Source: Halomonas sp. ML-15 (GTDB lineage Bacteria > Pseudomonadota > Gammaproteobacteria > Pseudomonadales > Halomonadaceae). Taken from it: a stretch of DNA of 64,000 nucleotides. Shown piece by piece: positions 17,695-27,044 of this stretch (position 1 is its first letter; the number at the start of each line of letters is the position of its first letter). Both the position numbers and the translations under genes were made by a program. Location of the stretch: the NCBI RefSeq assembly GCF_014779595.1, contig NZ_JACXZT010000002.1, positions 248,001 to 312,000 of the forward strand, given 5' to 3'. The notes beneath the pieces are model-generated. The model was not told the DNA's origin. It saw only the letters and a list, made by a program, of their open reading frames with translations, and ran no database searches.

Positions 17695-20101
17695 GCTGGC
17701 CCTGTTGGGTCTCTCGCTGATGCTGGCGCCAATCGCCTCGGCAGCGATGATGTGCCCGGGTGCGCCCGGCATGAGCGAGAGCGACCAGCGCTATCTCGAA
17801 CAGCGCGTGCAGAATCTCGACCGCAACGTGCGCGATGCCTATCACGACTTGCCGTGGGAGACCCTGCGGGTAGCGGAGGCCCAGCAGGCGGTGAGCAGCC
17901 GCCCCGAGGCCCTCTTTGAATGGGTGCGTGACGAGACTCGCTGGCTGCCCTATGCGGGGGAGCTGCGCGGGGCGCAGGGGGTAATGCAGGACCGTATGGG
18001 CTCCAGCCTGGACCGTGCCCTGCTGCTGGCGGCGCTGATGGAGGAAGCCGGCCACACGGTGCGCCTGGCCCGCGCCGCGCTGTCCGGCGCTGCGCGTGAG
18101 CGACTTGAATCGGCCTGGGCCGACGAGCCGGTGGCCAGGCGACCGGCTGGCCCTGTCGACATGGATCTCTCCGAGGCGTCCATCGCGGCGCTGTCCGAGC
18201 GGCTCGAGAGCGATCCCGAGGCCATGGCCGAGGCGCTGCGGGAGCAGCGTGAGGCCGCCGAAGCCCGTCAGACGAGACTCCTGGCCGACAGCCAGCGGCT
18301 GGCCGAGGCGCTGGCCGCGCTGCTGGACGATACCCCTGATGACGCTGGCATCACGGACGACGTCCCGAGCGATCACTGGTGGGTGCAGCAGCGCACCGCC
18401 GATGGCTGGTCGGACTTCGACCCGGCGTTGCCAGCACATGCCGCCGGTGAGCGACTGATCGAGACAGGCGACGTCGAGCGTCACTATCCCGAGGCGCTCC
18501 CCGAGGAGGTGCGCCACTGGCTGACCGTCGAAGTGGTCGCCGAACGGCTCGAGGGCGATCGGCTGGAGGAGACGGTGGCCTTCTCGCATCGTCTGCCTGC
18601 CGCCGAGCTGCTGGGTCAGCAGCTGCACCTGGAGCTCTATCCCATGGCGCTGCCGCCGCCCCAGTCGCTGCTCGATGGGAGCCTTGAGCTGGATAGCCTG
18701 CCGGAGGCGCTGTTCAGCCAGGAGCAATGGGTGCCCTACCTGCGCCTGGGTGACAGCCTCGAGCGCCAGGACGGCATCATGGCTGACGGTAGCGTGTTCG
18801 ATCTCGGCTCTGAGGCCTCCATCGCCGGCGCCTTCGGCGACGCCGGCAGCGCGCTCGGCGAGGTGGGCGTCGGCGGACTGGGCGCCGACGAGCCGGACAC
18901 GCCGCCGGAGCTGAGCGCGGTGATCACGCGTTTCCACGTCGAGGCGCCGGGCCGTGACACGCACAGCGTCGAGCGTCCGCTGATGGACCTGATCGGCCCG
19001 GCCAGACGCAGCGCCGGCATCCAGGGATTCGAGATCGATGAGACCCTGCGCGAGCAGCGCGCCGTCGAACTGCTGAGCACCCTGGAGGTGCTTGGTCAGA
19101 CGACCTGGGTGCCGCCGGCCCAACTGGCCGCCTGGGACTACGAAGGGCTGATGAACAACCGCCAGGCGGCCCTGGCCGGCGCCTACCTCGGCGCCCAGGG
19201 GGATGACAGCTTTATCGGCGAGGCCCTCGAATCGCGCAGCATTCGCCGCTCGGCGCTGGATCAGCTGGCGGCCATGCGGCTGGCCTATAGCCCTGATCCT
19301 GAACGCGTCGCGCTGACGCGCCTCAACCTGCTGGGCTATGTGACGCTGATGGAGTTCGAGGCGGGCGAGCACCGCCAGCGTGAGGGGTTCGACATTCTCG
19401 ACAACCGGGTCGCGGTGCCCAGCGGCGAGAGGGTAGCCGAGACGCGGCTGGCCCAGGGGGCACTGGACACCCTGCTGGAGGCCGAGCTGGCGATAGACGA
19501 ACACGCGGCTCTGGGCAACACCGCCCGGGCGTTCCTTTCCGATCTGCGTGAGGGGGGCGAGTGGCACCAGGTGACGAGCCCGGAAGGTCTCGAAGCGCTT
19601 GGCTGGGAGCCGGAGGCCGATCTCGAAACGCACTTCGCGGCGCGACTCGAGGCGGGGCAGGCGCTGCTCCTGCCCGATACCCCGGCGCGGGACGCTGCAC
19701 CGACCTGGTGGCAGCTCGACCCCACCACCGGTGATCTGCTCGGCTACGGTCGCGATCGTCGCGGCCAGTACGTCGAGGGGATACTGACCCTGATGAGTGC
19801 CGGCGACAGTGCCATGGGCGCGGTCGGTATGGTGCAGAGCATCTGGAGTTGCCTGTTTACCGCCAGTGACCCGCTGTGCTGCACCCAGGATGCCGCGGCC
19901 CAGGAGATGATCGGCCGCGCCGTCAGCGCCGGGCTCGGAGGACTCGCCGAGGCCCATGAGATCAATATCGTCATTGGGCGTGAGCTGGTCTCCGGTGGCG
20001 CCTTCGACCGGCTCAATTCGGCGGGCATCGGCAAGGTGGCCGGCGACGTGGCCGGGGCGGGTGCCGGGTACATCGTCGACTCCTGGGGCCGCTGCAATTG
20101 A
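17687..20101 (+). CDS. Exported transglutaminase-like protein lacking the catalytic Cys
   Basis: Predicted exported protein of 804 residues from ATG 17687 (GGAGG nine bases upstream), function unknown. A signal peptide (about 1-20) precedes a transglutaminase/protease-like fold: LFEWVRDETRWLPYAGELRGA, then GSSLDRALLLAALMEEAG where active enzymes have a Cys after the Gly, and DHWWVQQ...WSDFDPALP containing His230 and the Asp region. Ser at the Cys position predicts no classical activity; the fold more likely binds peptide or protein. The long remainder (250-804) is not recognised and ends in a Gly/Ala-rich segment. The 8-base overlap with the double-VWA gene implies co-translation. Confidence 0.75.
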   Translation: MTRLALLGLSLMLAPIASAAMMCPGAPGMSESDQRYLEQRVQNLDRNVRDAYHDLPWETLRVAEAQQAVSSRPEALFEWVRDETRWLPYAGELRGAQGVMQDRMGSSLDRALLLAALMEEAGHTVRLARAALSGAARERLESAWADEPVARRPAGPVDMDLSEASIAALSERLESDPEAMAEALREQREAAEARQTRLLADSQRLAEALAALLDDTPDDAGITDDVPSDHWWVQQRTADGWSDFDPALPAHAAGERLIETGDVERHYPEALPEEVRHWLTVEVVAERLEGDRLEETVAFSHRLPAAELLGQQLHLELYPMALPPPQSLLDGSLELDSLPEALFSQEQWVPYLRLGDSLERQDGIMADGSVFDLGSEASIAGAFGDAGSALGEVGVGGLGADEPDTPPELSAVITRFHVEAPGRDTHSVERPLMDLIGPARRSAGIQGFEIDETLREQRAVELLSTLEVLGQTTWVPPAQLAAWDYEGLMNNRQAALAGAYLGAQGDDSFIGEALESRSIRRSALDQLAAMRLAYSPDPERVALTRLNLLGYVTLMEFEAGEHRQREGFDILDNRVAVPSGERVAETRLAQGALDTLLEAELAIDEHAALGNTARAFLSDLREGGEWHQVTSPEGLEALGWEPEADLETHFAARLEAGQALLLPDTPARDAAPTWWQLDPTTGDLLGYGRDRRGQYVEGILTLMSAGDSAMGAVGMVQSIWSCLFTASDPLCCTQDAAAQEMIGRAVSAGLGGLAEAHEINIVIGRELVSGGAFDRLNSAGIGKVAGDVAGAGAGYIVDSWGRCN

Positions 20102-20111
20102 GGAGATGCCA

Positions 20112-21530
20112 ATGAATCAGCCACGCACGCGCCAGGCCTTGCGGTACATGGCGGGGCTGCTGGCCCTGACCGGCCTGGGGGCGGTGACCCCTGCGGCGGC
20201 CCAGCCGCCCTGCGTAGAGGCCGTGCAGGAGCGCCTGCCCGCCCTGGGCTGCAATCGTGCTTTCACCTTGCACGTCAAGGAGATGGCTTTTCGCGACGAG
20301 CTGGACGGCCAGGCGCCACCGCCTGGGCAGCGCTGGATCACGCTGGAGGTGCGCTTCGACAGTTGGATGCCCAGCGACTTGGTGTTCGGCCTCGGCTATC
20401 CCGAGCCGCTGCTGGTAGCCGCGCTGGAGCGCCAGCTCTACCTGCTGGTGGATGACCGACAGGTGACGCGGCCGATCCTGCCGACTGGGTCGTCGCTGGA
20501 GGATGAGTTCGTGCTGCCTCGGTCCGGCGCCCGGCGCCAGGGGGAGGTCGCGTTCGCCGTGCCCGACGAGTCGCTGTCGCAGCTGTCGCTGCACTACTAC
20601 CACGACCAGTACGCGCCCATCGTGGTGCCGCTGCTGGGCGAGCGTGCCGAGCCCGATGAAGGCGCTGCGCAGGTGAACCGCCAGCAGAGCCACGACCTGC
20701 TGGCACTGGGCGTTCACGACGTTGAGCGTCACGACCGCTGGCAGGGCGAAGCGGCGCCCGAGGGGATGCAGTGGCTGGTGGTGGACCTGCGCGGCCAAGG
20801 GGAGTGGCGCACCCAGGTGGACGCCCGGGCGCTGGACGCCTCCGCCGAGCCTGAGGCCGAGGCCGCGCTGCGTCGTGTGATGGAGTACATCGAGGCGCCG
20901 GGACTGCTGCAGGCGGTGGTGGACGGTCGTCACGCCTATGTGCGTGACCTCGAGCTCAGCACCCTGGACGATGATCCGGCGCTACTGCCCGATGCCTGGG
21001 CCGGCGGTGACGCGGTGTTCCCGATACCCGAGGCGGCCGAACACATCGAGCTGGTGGCCTACATGCCCCAGTTTGGCGGTACCGATATCTCCTCGGACAT
21101 TCGCCCGGCCCTGCGCTTCGTGCTGGAGGAGGGCGAGCCTGAGCCGGACGCCGAGCCGCAGGCGTCGATCGAGGACGGCCCGATTCGCTTTCGGGTCCAT
21201 GACCTGACGCAAGGCGACGCCTTCGCCGGCCACACCGCCGCAGAGGGGGAGACGCTGGTCTGGATCGAGGCGGCGATGGCCAACCAGAGCGAGGTCGGCG
21301 GCATGATGGAAGTCAGCAATCGCCTGCGACCGCAGGAGCCGCAGGGCGAGTTGTTGGGTGTCTATCAGGCCGGACCCATGCCGCAGCAGGAGCCCTTCTG
21401 GCTGCCGGCGGGCGATGAGCCGCGTCACTTTCAGCTGCTCTATCGCTTCGCTGAATCGGCCGACACCTACGCGTTCGAGTATGGCGGCGTCGCCGTCAAT
21501 CAGCAGGTGAGTCTCTCCGCGGTGGAGTGA
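20112..21530 (+). CDS. Exported protein of unknown function
   Basis: 472 residues from ATG 20112, which has GAGGAG upstream and starts 10 bases after the preceding gene. The open frame extends upstream into that gene, but only this start gives a signal peptide (about 1-33, ...VTPAAAQ). The mature protein is acidic, beta-rich and largely hydrophilic, with two apparently related halves: ITLEVRFDSW...YLLVDDRQVTRPI near the start and LVWIEAAMANQSEV...FQLLYRFAESADTYAFEYGG near the end. Two cysteines lie close to the N-terminus of the mature form. No family recognised; a role with the VWA and transglutaminase-like proteins is inferred from co-location. Confidence 0.72.
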   Translation: MNQPRTRQALRYMAGLLALTGLGAVTPAAAQPPCVEAVQERLPALGCNRAFTLHVKEMAFRDELDGQAPPPGQRWITLEVRFDSWMPSDLVFGLGYPEPLLVAALERQLYLLVDDRQVTRPILPTGSSLEDEFVLPRSGARRQGEVAFAVPDESLSQLSLHYYHDQYAPIVVPLLGERAEPDEGAAQVNRQQSHDLLALGVHDVERHDRWQGEAAPEGMQWLVVDLRGQGEWRTQVDARALDASAEPEAEAALRRVMEYIEAPGLLQAVVDGRHAYVRDLELSTLDDDPALLPDAWAGGDAVFPIPEAAEHIELVAYMPQFGGTDISSDIRPALRFVLEEGEPEPDAEPQASIEDGPIRFRVHDLTQGDAFAGHTAAEGETLVWIEAAMANQSEVGGMMEVSNRLRPQEPQGELLGVYQAGPMPQQEPFWLPAGDEPRHFQLLYRFAESADTYAFEYGGVAVNQQVSLSAVE

Positions 21531-21660
21531 CTGGCCCAACGCCGGCTTTTCCCCTGTGAACGAACGGGGCCAAGCGGCAAAAGGCTGGTTAGTCTCATGG
21601 GATGCGCGCAACGCGCTAGCCCAGACAACCAACAATACGCTTTCTGCGCAGGGGGGCATC

Positions 21661-22650
21661 ATGTGGGATTTCAGCATCGGCAAGGCCCTTGGCCTGATGG
21701 TCAAGACGCTGCCATTCGTGCTTTTTCGGCTGGCGGTCTATTTCGGCGTCGCGCTGGCCTACGTGCTGATGACCGGCGTCGGCGCCGGGGTCGGCTGGGG
21801 CATCGGCGGCTTGGGCGACGAGGGCTTTCGCGCCGCCAGCACCTTCTGGGGCGGCGTTGCCGGCTTCGGTATCGTCGGCGTGGTGATGTATGTGCTGCGC
21901 GAGTACCTGCTCTACATGGTCAAGGCCGGGCATATCGCCGTGCTGGTGGAACTGCTCGACGGCCAGTCGTTGCCCCATGGGCGCAGCCAGATTCAGCATG
22001 CCAGCGCGTCGGTCAAGGAGCGCTTTGGTCAGGCCAGTGCGCTGTTCGCTGTGGATCAGTTGATCAAGGGCGTGCTGCGCGTCCTCACCGGCCTGGTCCG
22101 CGGCATCTTCGGCTTGCTGCCGATTCCCGGCGCGCGGCAGTTCTTGCGGCTGTTGCAGATGTTCTTGCGCATCGCCGTGGGGTTTATCGACGAGGTGATC
22201 CTGGCCTATAGCTTTCGTACTCGAGCCGAGAATCCCTGGGGCGCCTCCCGGGATGGGCTGGTGCTGTACGGCCAGAACCTCAAGCCGATGTTCAAGAATG
22301 CCGCCTGGCTGGCGTTGATCGTCTACGGCCTCTCCTTCGTCATCTTTCTGATCATGTTGGCGCCGGCGGCCCTGGTGGCCTATCTGATTCCCGGCGGCTG
22401 GTCGGCCACTGGCGTTATCGTGGCGCTGCTGTTCGCCTGGAGCGTCAAGGTGGCGGTGCTGGAGCCTTTCGCCATCACCTGCATGATGCAGGCCTACTTC
22501 AAGACCATCGAGGGTCAGACCCCCGACCCGGAGTGGGAGGCCAAGCTGGATGGCCTCTCCGCCAAGTTCCGTACGCTCAAGGGCAAGGCCACCGGTGCGG
22601 GTGCGACAGGCAGCGGCAGCGAAACGCAGGGGGCGGAGGCCTCACGTTGA
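21661..22650 (+). CDS. Multi-span inner-membrane protein of unknown function
   Basis: 329 residues from ATG 21661 (MWDFSIGKALGLMVKTLPF), with a G-rich Shine-Dalgarno (AGGGGGG) just upstream; an in-frame start at 21556 would add a non-hydrophobic leader. Membrane segments lie near 17-40, 58-80, 215-240 and 250-275, plus an amphipathic helical stretch (about 100-190) containing GLVRGIFGLLPIPGARQF. The C-terminal 50 residues are cytosolic and Gly/Ser-rich. It is the only integral membrane protein of the five-gene block and could be its inner-membrane anchor or channel. No characterised homologue recognised. Confidence 0.7.
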   Translation: MWDFSIGKALGLMVKTLPFVLFRLAVYFGVALAYVLMTGVGAGVGWGIGGLGDEGFRAASTFWGGVAGFGIVGVVMYVLREYLLYMVKAGHIAVLVELLDGQSLPHGRSQIQHASASVKERFGQASALFAVDQLIKGVLRVLTGLVRGIFGLLPIPGARQFLRLLQMFLRIAVGFIDEVILAYSFRTRAENPWGASRDGLVLYGQNLKPMFKNAAWLALIVYGLSFVIFLIMLAPAALVAYLIPGGWSATGVIVALLFAWSVKVAVLEPFAITCMMQAYFKTIEGQTPDPEWEAKLDGLSAKFRTLKGKATGAGATGSGSETQGAEASR

Positions 22651-22660
22651 GCAATGCTGA

Positions 22661-22777
22661 GCGGGCTGGCAGCAAATAAATGACAAGTACAGCATCGATG
22701 CCAGCGGTGAGGATGACGTGCGGCTGGTGGGGGATCTGCGCTGGTTACGCTGGATGATGAATAAGCCGGCAACTTGA
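22661..22777 (+). pseudogene. Possible remnant of a deleted gene (C-terminal fragment)
   Basis: Between two genes of the envelope block, one frame stays open from 22661 to a TGA at 22775-22777. It reads WQQINDKYSIDASGEDD followed by VRLVGDLRWLRWMMNKPAT, which has protein-like composition but no start codon or ribosome binding site. It may be the tail of a gene lost from this block. At 38 codons chance cannot be excluded. Confidence 0.25.
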
Positions 22778-22820
22778 TCGGTTGCTGAGTCGACATGCCA
22801 CATTAAAGGGGAAGGCGAGC

Positions 22821-23450
22821 ATGCATAACAAACGCACTCTGGGTATTGCGCTGCTGGGGTCTGTTCTGACGCTACCGGTCACCGCTTCGGCGTTGGCCGA
22901 TGACGTGGTCGAACAGATCGAGCTGGGCCTCGAACTTTATCAGGAAGAGGATTATGGCGGTGCCATCGCCGAACTGGAATTCGCGATCAACGATATCCGC
23001 AGTCTGGTATCCGGGCGCATCGCCGAAACCTTTCCCGAGCCCCCGGCGGGCTGGAGCGCCGAGGAGGCGCATTCAGCCGGGAACGGTGGGGCTGCCGCCT
23101 TGCTGGGCGGCGGCGGCGCGATGCTCGAACGCCAGTATCGGGAGGATGACGGCAACGGTCAGATGGAAGCGACCTTGATGGTCGACAATCCCATGGTTCA
23201 GGGCATGGCCGCAATGTTCAACAATCCGGCACTAATCGCGGCTCAGCCCGAGCTGGAGCGGGAGCGCATGGGGAGAGAGACGGCTATCGTCAAATGGGAA
23301 CCTGATCGCTCCCGGGTAGAGGTCTCCATGCTGCTGGATAGCCGTATCCTGATGCAGATAACGGGGCAGAATGTAGACTCCGAGGATGTCGCGGTAACGT
23401 TGATGCGCGATTGGGATATCGACGCGGTGCGTGAGCAGGCGGCTCGCTGA
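22821..23450 (+). CDS. Small exported protein with N-terminal TPR-like helix pair
   Basis: 209 residues from ATG 22821, with AAGGGGAAGG upstream. A signal peptide (about 1-27, ...VTASALA/DD) precedes a helical segment IELGLELYQEEDYGGAIAELEFAINDI that resembles a TPR unit, then ETFPEPPAGWSAEE and a Gly/Ala-rich linker. The C-terminal alpha/beta part (MEATLMVDNPMVQG...VEVSMLLDSRILMQITGQN) looks like a small ligand- or partner-binding domain. No function known. Base composition looks somewhat less GC-rich than the genes before it. Last gene of the envelope block; 275 bases separate it from prkA. Confidence 0.7.
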   Translation: MHNKRTLGIALLGSVLTLPVTASALADDVVEQIELGLELYQEEDYGGAIAELEFAINDIRSLVSGRIAETFPEPPAGWSAEEAHSAGNGGAAALLGGGGAMLERQYREDDGNGQMEATLMVDNPMVQGMAAMFNNPALIAAQPELERERMGRETAIVKWEPDRSRVEVSMLLDSRILMQITGQNVDSEDVAVTLMRDWDIDAVREQAAR

Positions 23451-23725
23451 TGCCTGCCAGGCGTTCGACACGAGATGGCCACGCCGGCTCCTCCGGCCTG
23501 CGACACAGTGACGCCTCAAGCATTGAACATGATTAACGGTATTCAACGAACTTGCTCGAAGAAACGCGCTCTGAGGGGTAACGGGCCCTGTCGAGGCGAT
23601 TAGCGTTGAATCGGCGGAGGCTGTATTCATCCGGCGCCGTCTAATTCTGTCTACGCTGATAGAGTCACCTCGACCGGCATGGGGTTTGACGCTGCCGCCG
23701 AGGGTCCGCGCTTAAGGAGGCTTCG

Positions 23726-25648
23726 ATGAGCATCTTCGATCATGTGCAGAACCGCTACGAACGCGTTCAGCAGGAAGAAATCAGCCTGCAGGAATACTTG
23801 GAACTGTGTCGCAGCGAGCCCACCGCCTATGCTACCGCCGCCGAGCGGATGCTAGTGGCGATCGGTGAGCCCGAGGTGATCGATACCGCCAAGGACTCCC
23901 GGCTGTCGCGGATCTTCTCCAACAAGGTGATCCGCCGCTATCCGGCATTTTCCGAGTTCTATGGCATGGAGGAGGCGATCGAGCAGATCGTCTCCTACTT
24001 CCGCCACGCCGCTCAGGGTCTGGAGGAGAAGAAGCAGATTCTCTACCTGCTGGGGCCAGTGGGCGGGGGTAAGTCATCACTGGCCGAGCGCCTCAAGCTA
24101 CTGATGGAGCGGGTGCCGTTCTACGCCATCAAGGGCTCGCCGATGTTCGAGTCGCCGCTGGGGCTGTTCTCACCGGAAGAGGACGGTGAGCTACTCGAGA
24201 AGGAGTACGGCATCCCCCAGCGCTATCTAAAAAGCGTGATGTCGCCCTGGGCCGCCAAACGCCTCAAGGAGTACGGTGGCGATATCTCGCAGTTCAAGGT
24301 GGTCAGGCTCTATCCGTCGCGGCTCAACCAGATCGCAATCTCCAAGACCGAGCCCGGCGATGAGAACAATCAGGATATCTCCTCGCTGGTGGGTAAGGTC
24401 GATATCCGCCAGCTCGAGCTCTATTCCCAGGATGACCCGGATGCCTACAGTTTCTCCGGTGGGTTGTGCAAGGCCAACCAGGGGTTGATGGAGTTCGTCG
24501 AGATGTTCAAGGCACCGATCAAGGTGCTGCATCCGCTACTGACTGCCACCCAGGAGGGCAACTACAACCCTACCGAGGGCATGGGGGCGATCCCCTTCGA
24601 TGGCGTGGTACTGGCCCACTCCAACGAGAGTGAGTGGCAGGCGTTCCGCAATAACCGCAATAACGAGGCCTTCCTCGATCGCGTCTATATCGTCAAGGTG
24701 CCCTACTGCCTGCGCGCCACCGAAGAGGTCAAGATCTACCAGAAGCTGCTCGAGCACTCGTCGCTCAGTCAGGCTCCCTGTGCGCCGGACACTCTGCGCA
24801 TGCTGGCGCAGTTCTCGGTGCTGTCGCGGCTCAAGGAGCCGGAAAACTCCAGCGTCTACTCCAAGATGCGCGTTTACGATGGCGAGAATCTCAAGGATAC
24901 CGACCCCAAGGCCAAATCGATCCAGGAGTACCGTGACGCCGCCGGAGTCGACGAGGGTATGGAGGGGCTTTCGACCCGTTTTGCCTTCAAGATCCTCTCC
25001 AAGGTGTTCAACTTCGACACCCACGAGATTGCCGCCAACCCGGTGCATCTGCTGTATGTTCTGGAGCAACGCCTCGAGCAGGAGCAACTGCCCAAGGAAG
25101 CCCATGAGCGCTATCTGCGCTACATCAAGGAGTACCTGGCGCCGCGCTACGTCGACTTCATCGGCAAGGAGATCCAGACCGCCTATCTCGAGTCCTACTC
25201 CGAGTATGGCCAGAATATCTTCGACCGCTACGTCACCTACGCCGACTTCTGGATCCAGGATCAGGAGTACCGCGATCCCGAGACCGGCGAGCTGTTCAAC
25301 CGTCAGTCGCTCAACGACGAGCTGGAGAAGATCGAGAAGCCGGCGGGGATCTCCAATCCCAAGGACTTCCGCCACGAGGTGGTCAACTTCGTGCTCCGCG
25401 CGCGTGCCCAGAACAACGGCATGAACCCCAGCTGGCAGTCCTACGAGAAACTGCGCGGGGTGATCGAGAAGAAGATGTTCGCCAATACCGAGGAACTGCT
25501 GCCGGTGATCTCGTTCAACGCCAAGGCGTCACAGGCGGATCAGCGCAAGCACGAGGACTTCGTCGCACGGATGGTCGACCGCGGCTATACCGAGAAGCAG
25601 GTGCGGCTGCTCTCCGAGTGGTACCTGCGGGTTCGCAAGTCGCAGTAG
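23726..25648 (+). CDS. prkA: PrkA family serine protein kinase
   Basis: AAA-type ATPase and proposed serine/threonine kinase (YeaG in E. coli), linked to stationary-phase and nitrogen-starvation responses. The 640 residues match the family length. The Walker A motif GPVGGGKS lies at 110-117, with PMFESPLGLF and the C-terminal PrkA domain (HEVVNFVLRARAQNNG...) after it. TAAGGAGG is correctly spaced before the ATG. It leads the conserved prkA-yeaH-spoVR operon. A weak sigma-S-like -10 (CTACGCT, 23651-23657) lies 70 bases upstream; E. coli yeaG is RpoS-dependent, but here this is only suggestive. Confidence 0.96.
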   Translation: MSIFDHVQNRYERVQQEEISLQEYLELCRSEPTAYATAAERMLVAIGEPEVIDTAKDSRLSRIFSNKVIRRYPAFSEFYGMEEAIEQIVSYFRHAAQGLEEKKQILYLLGPVGGGKSSLAERLKLLMERVPFYAIKGSPMFESPLGLFSPEEDGELLEKEYGIPQRYLKSVMSPWAAKRLKEYGGDISQFKVVRLYPSRLNQIAISKTEPGDENNQDISSLVGKVDIRQLELYSQDDPDAYSFSGGLCKANQGLMEFVEMFKAPIKVLHPLLTATQEGNYNPTEGMGAIPFDGVVLAHSNESEWQAFRNNRNNEAFLDRVYIVKVPYCLRATEEVKIYQKLLEHSSLSQAPCAPDTLRMLAQFSVLSRLKEPENSSVYSKMRVYDGENLKDTDPKAKSIQEYRDAAGVDEGMEGLSTRFAFKILSKVFNFDTHEIAANPVHLLYVLEQRLEQEQLPKEAHERYLRYIKEYLAPRYVDFIGKEIQTAYLESYSEYGQNIFDRYVTYADFWIQDQEYRDPETGELFNRQSLNDELEKIEKPAGISNPKDFRHEVVNFVLRARAQNNGMNPSWQSYEKLRGVIEKKMFANTEELLPVISFNAKASQADQRKHEDFVARMVDRGYTEKQVRLLSEWYLRVRKSQ

Positions 25649-25740
25649 GCTTAAAGCGTCTAGCGCCTGGCCAGGCGGCCAATATGCCGTGCGGAAGCGC
25701 TAGTTCCTGCAGCCGCGGCAGGTGAACAGAGGAGGTCGGC

Positions 25741-27021
25741 ATGACCTATTTCATCGATCGGCGAGCCAACGCCAAGCACAAGAGCGCGGTCAATCGGCAG
25801 CGCTTCCTCGACCGCTACCGCACGCACATCAAGCGCTCGGTGGAGGAGGCCGTCAACCGCCGCTCGATCACCGATATGGAGCGCGGCGAGAAAGTCTCGA
25901 TTCCCTCCCGCGATATCTCCGAACCGGTGTTTCAGCATGGCCAGGGCGGTCAGCGCACCATCGTCGCGCCGGGCAACAAGGAGTTCGTCGAAGGCGATCG
26001 CCTGCGCCGTCCGGGTGGCGGTGGCGGCGGCGGTGCCGGTGAGGGCAACGCCTCCAATCAAGGCGAGGGGATGGACGAGTTTGCCTTCAGCCTGACCCGC
26101 GAGGAGTTTCTCGACTTCGTGTTCGACGGTCTGGAACTGCCGCACCTGGAGCGCAAGCAGCTGATGGATCTCGAGGAGGTGCGCCCGGTGCGCGCCGGGA
26201 TCTCTCGCGATGGGGTGCCGGCGCGGATCAATATCGTACGTTCGATGCGTGAGGCTCAGGCGCGGCGCATCGCCATGCGTGCGCCGATTCGCCGCGCCCT
26301 GCGCGAGGCCCAGGAGGCGCTGGAAGCCGAGGAGCGCAAGGATGCGGTGCTGCGCAATCCGGCGCGTATCAATGAACTCAAGGCCGAGATCGAGCGTCTC
26401 GAGAAGCGCCTCGAGGCGGTGCCCTTCATCGATACCTACGACCTGCGCTACAACAACCTCACCAACCAGCCGCAGCCCTCCAATAAGGCGGTGATGTTCT
26501 GCATCATGGACGTCTCTGGCTCGATGACTCAGGCCCATAAGGACATCGGCAAGCGCTTCTTTCTGCTGCTCTATCTGTTTCTCGAGCGCAACTACGAGAA
26601 GGTGGAGCTGGTCTTTGTACGTCACCACACCGCGGCCAAGGAGGTCGACGAGGAGGAGTTCTTCTACTCCCGCGAGACCGGCGGGACCATCGTCTCCAGC
26701 GCGCTGACGCTGGTCGACGAGATCATCACCGATCGCTATCCACCTGGGCAGTGGAATCTCTATGTGGCCCAGGCCTCGGACGGTGATAACTGGGATGACG
26801 ACTCCACTACCTGTCGCGATCTGCTGCTCAAATCGCTGATGCCGCGGCTGCAGTATTTCACCTACGTCGAGATCACCCCCCACGCCCACCAGGCGCTATG
26901 GGAGGAGTACGAAACGGTGGCGGCGCGCTTCCCCTCGCGCTTCGCCATGCGTCAGATCGTCGAAGGCAACGATATCTATCCGGTATTCCGCGAGCTGTTC
27001 AGGCGTCGAGAAGAGGCCTGA
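25741..27021 (+). CDS. yeaH: YeaH/YhbH family protein (UPF0229) with VWA domain
   Basis: 426 residues. The N-terminus ([27 protein letters not shown]) and the Gly-rich segment [11 protein letters not shown] are typical of the UPF0229 family. The C-terminal half is a VWA fold with MDVSGSM near residue 255 and a [17 protein letters not shown] stretch. It is a conserved partner of PrkA; biochemical role not settled. GAGGAGG precedes the ATG. Located 92 bases after prkA and 23 bases before spoVR. Confidence 0.95.
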   Translation: MTYFIDRRANAKHKSAVNRQRFLDRYRTHIKRSVEEAVNRRSITDMERGEKVSIPSRDISEPVFQHGQGGQRTIVAPGNKEFVEGDRLRRPGGGGGGGAGEGNASNQGEGMDEFAFSLTREEFLDFVFDGLELPHLERKQLMDLEEVRPVRAGISRDGVPARINIVRSMREAQARRIAMRAPIRRALREAQEALEAEERKDAVLRNPARINELKAEIERLEKRLEAVPFIDTYDLRYNNLTNQPQPSNKAVMFCIMDVSGSMTQAHKDIGKRFFLLLYLFLERNYEKVELVFVRHHTAAKEVDEEEFFYSRETGGTIVSSALTLVDEIITDRYPPGQWNLYVAQASDGDNWDDDSTTCRDLLLKSLMPRLQYFTYVEITPHAHQALWEEYETVAARFPSRFAMRQIVEGNDIYPVFRELFRRREEA

Positions 27022-27044
27022 TCGTACAGCGGGGAGGACAGCGC

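Noticed and set aside
17642-19957. 771-codon antisense frame opposite the transglutaminase-like gene
   Set aside because: Shadow frame with biased composition; the plus-strand gene has a signal peptide, Shine-Dalgarno site and operon position.
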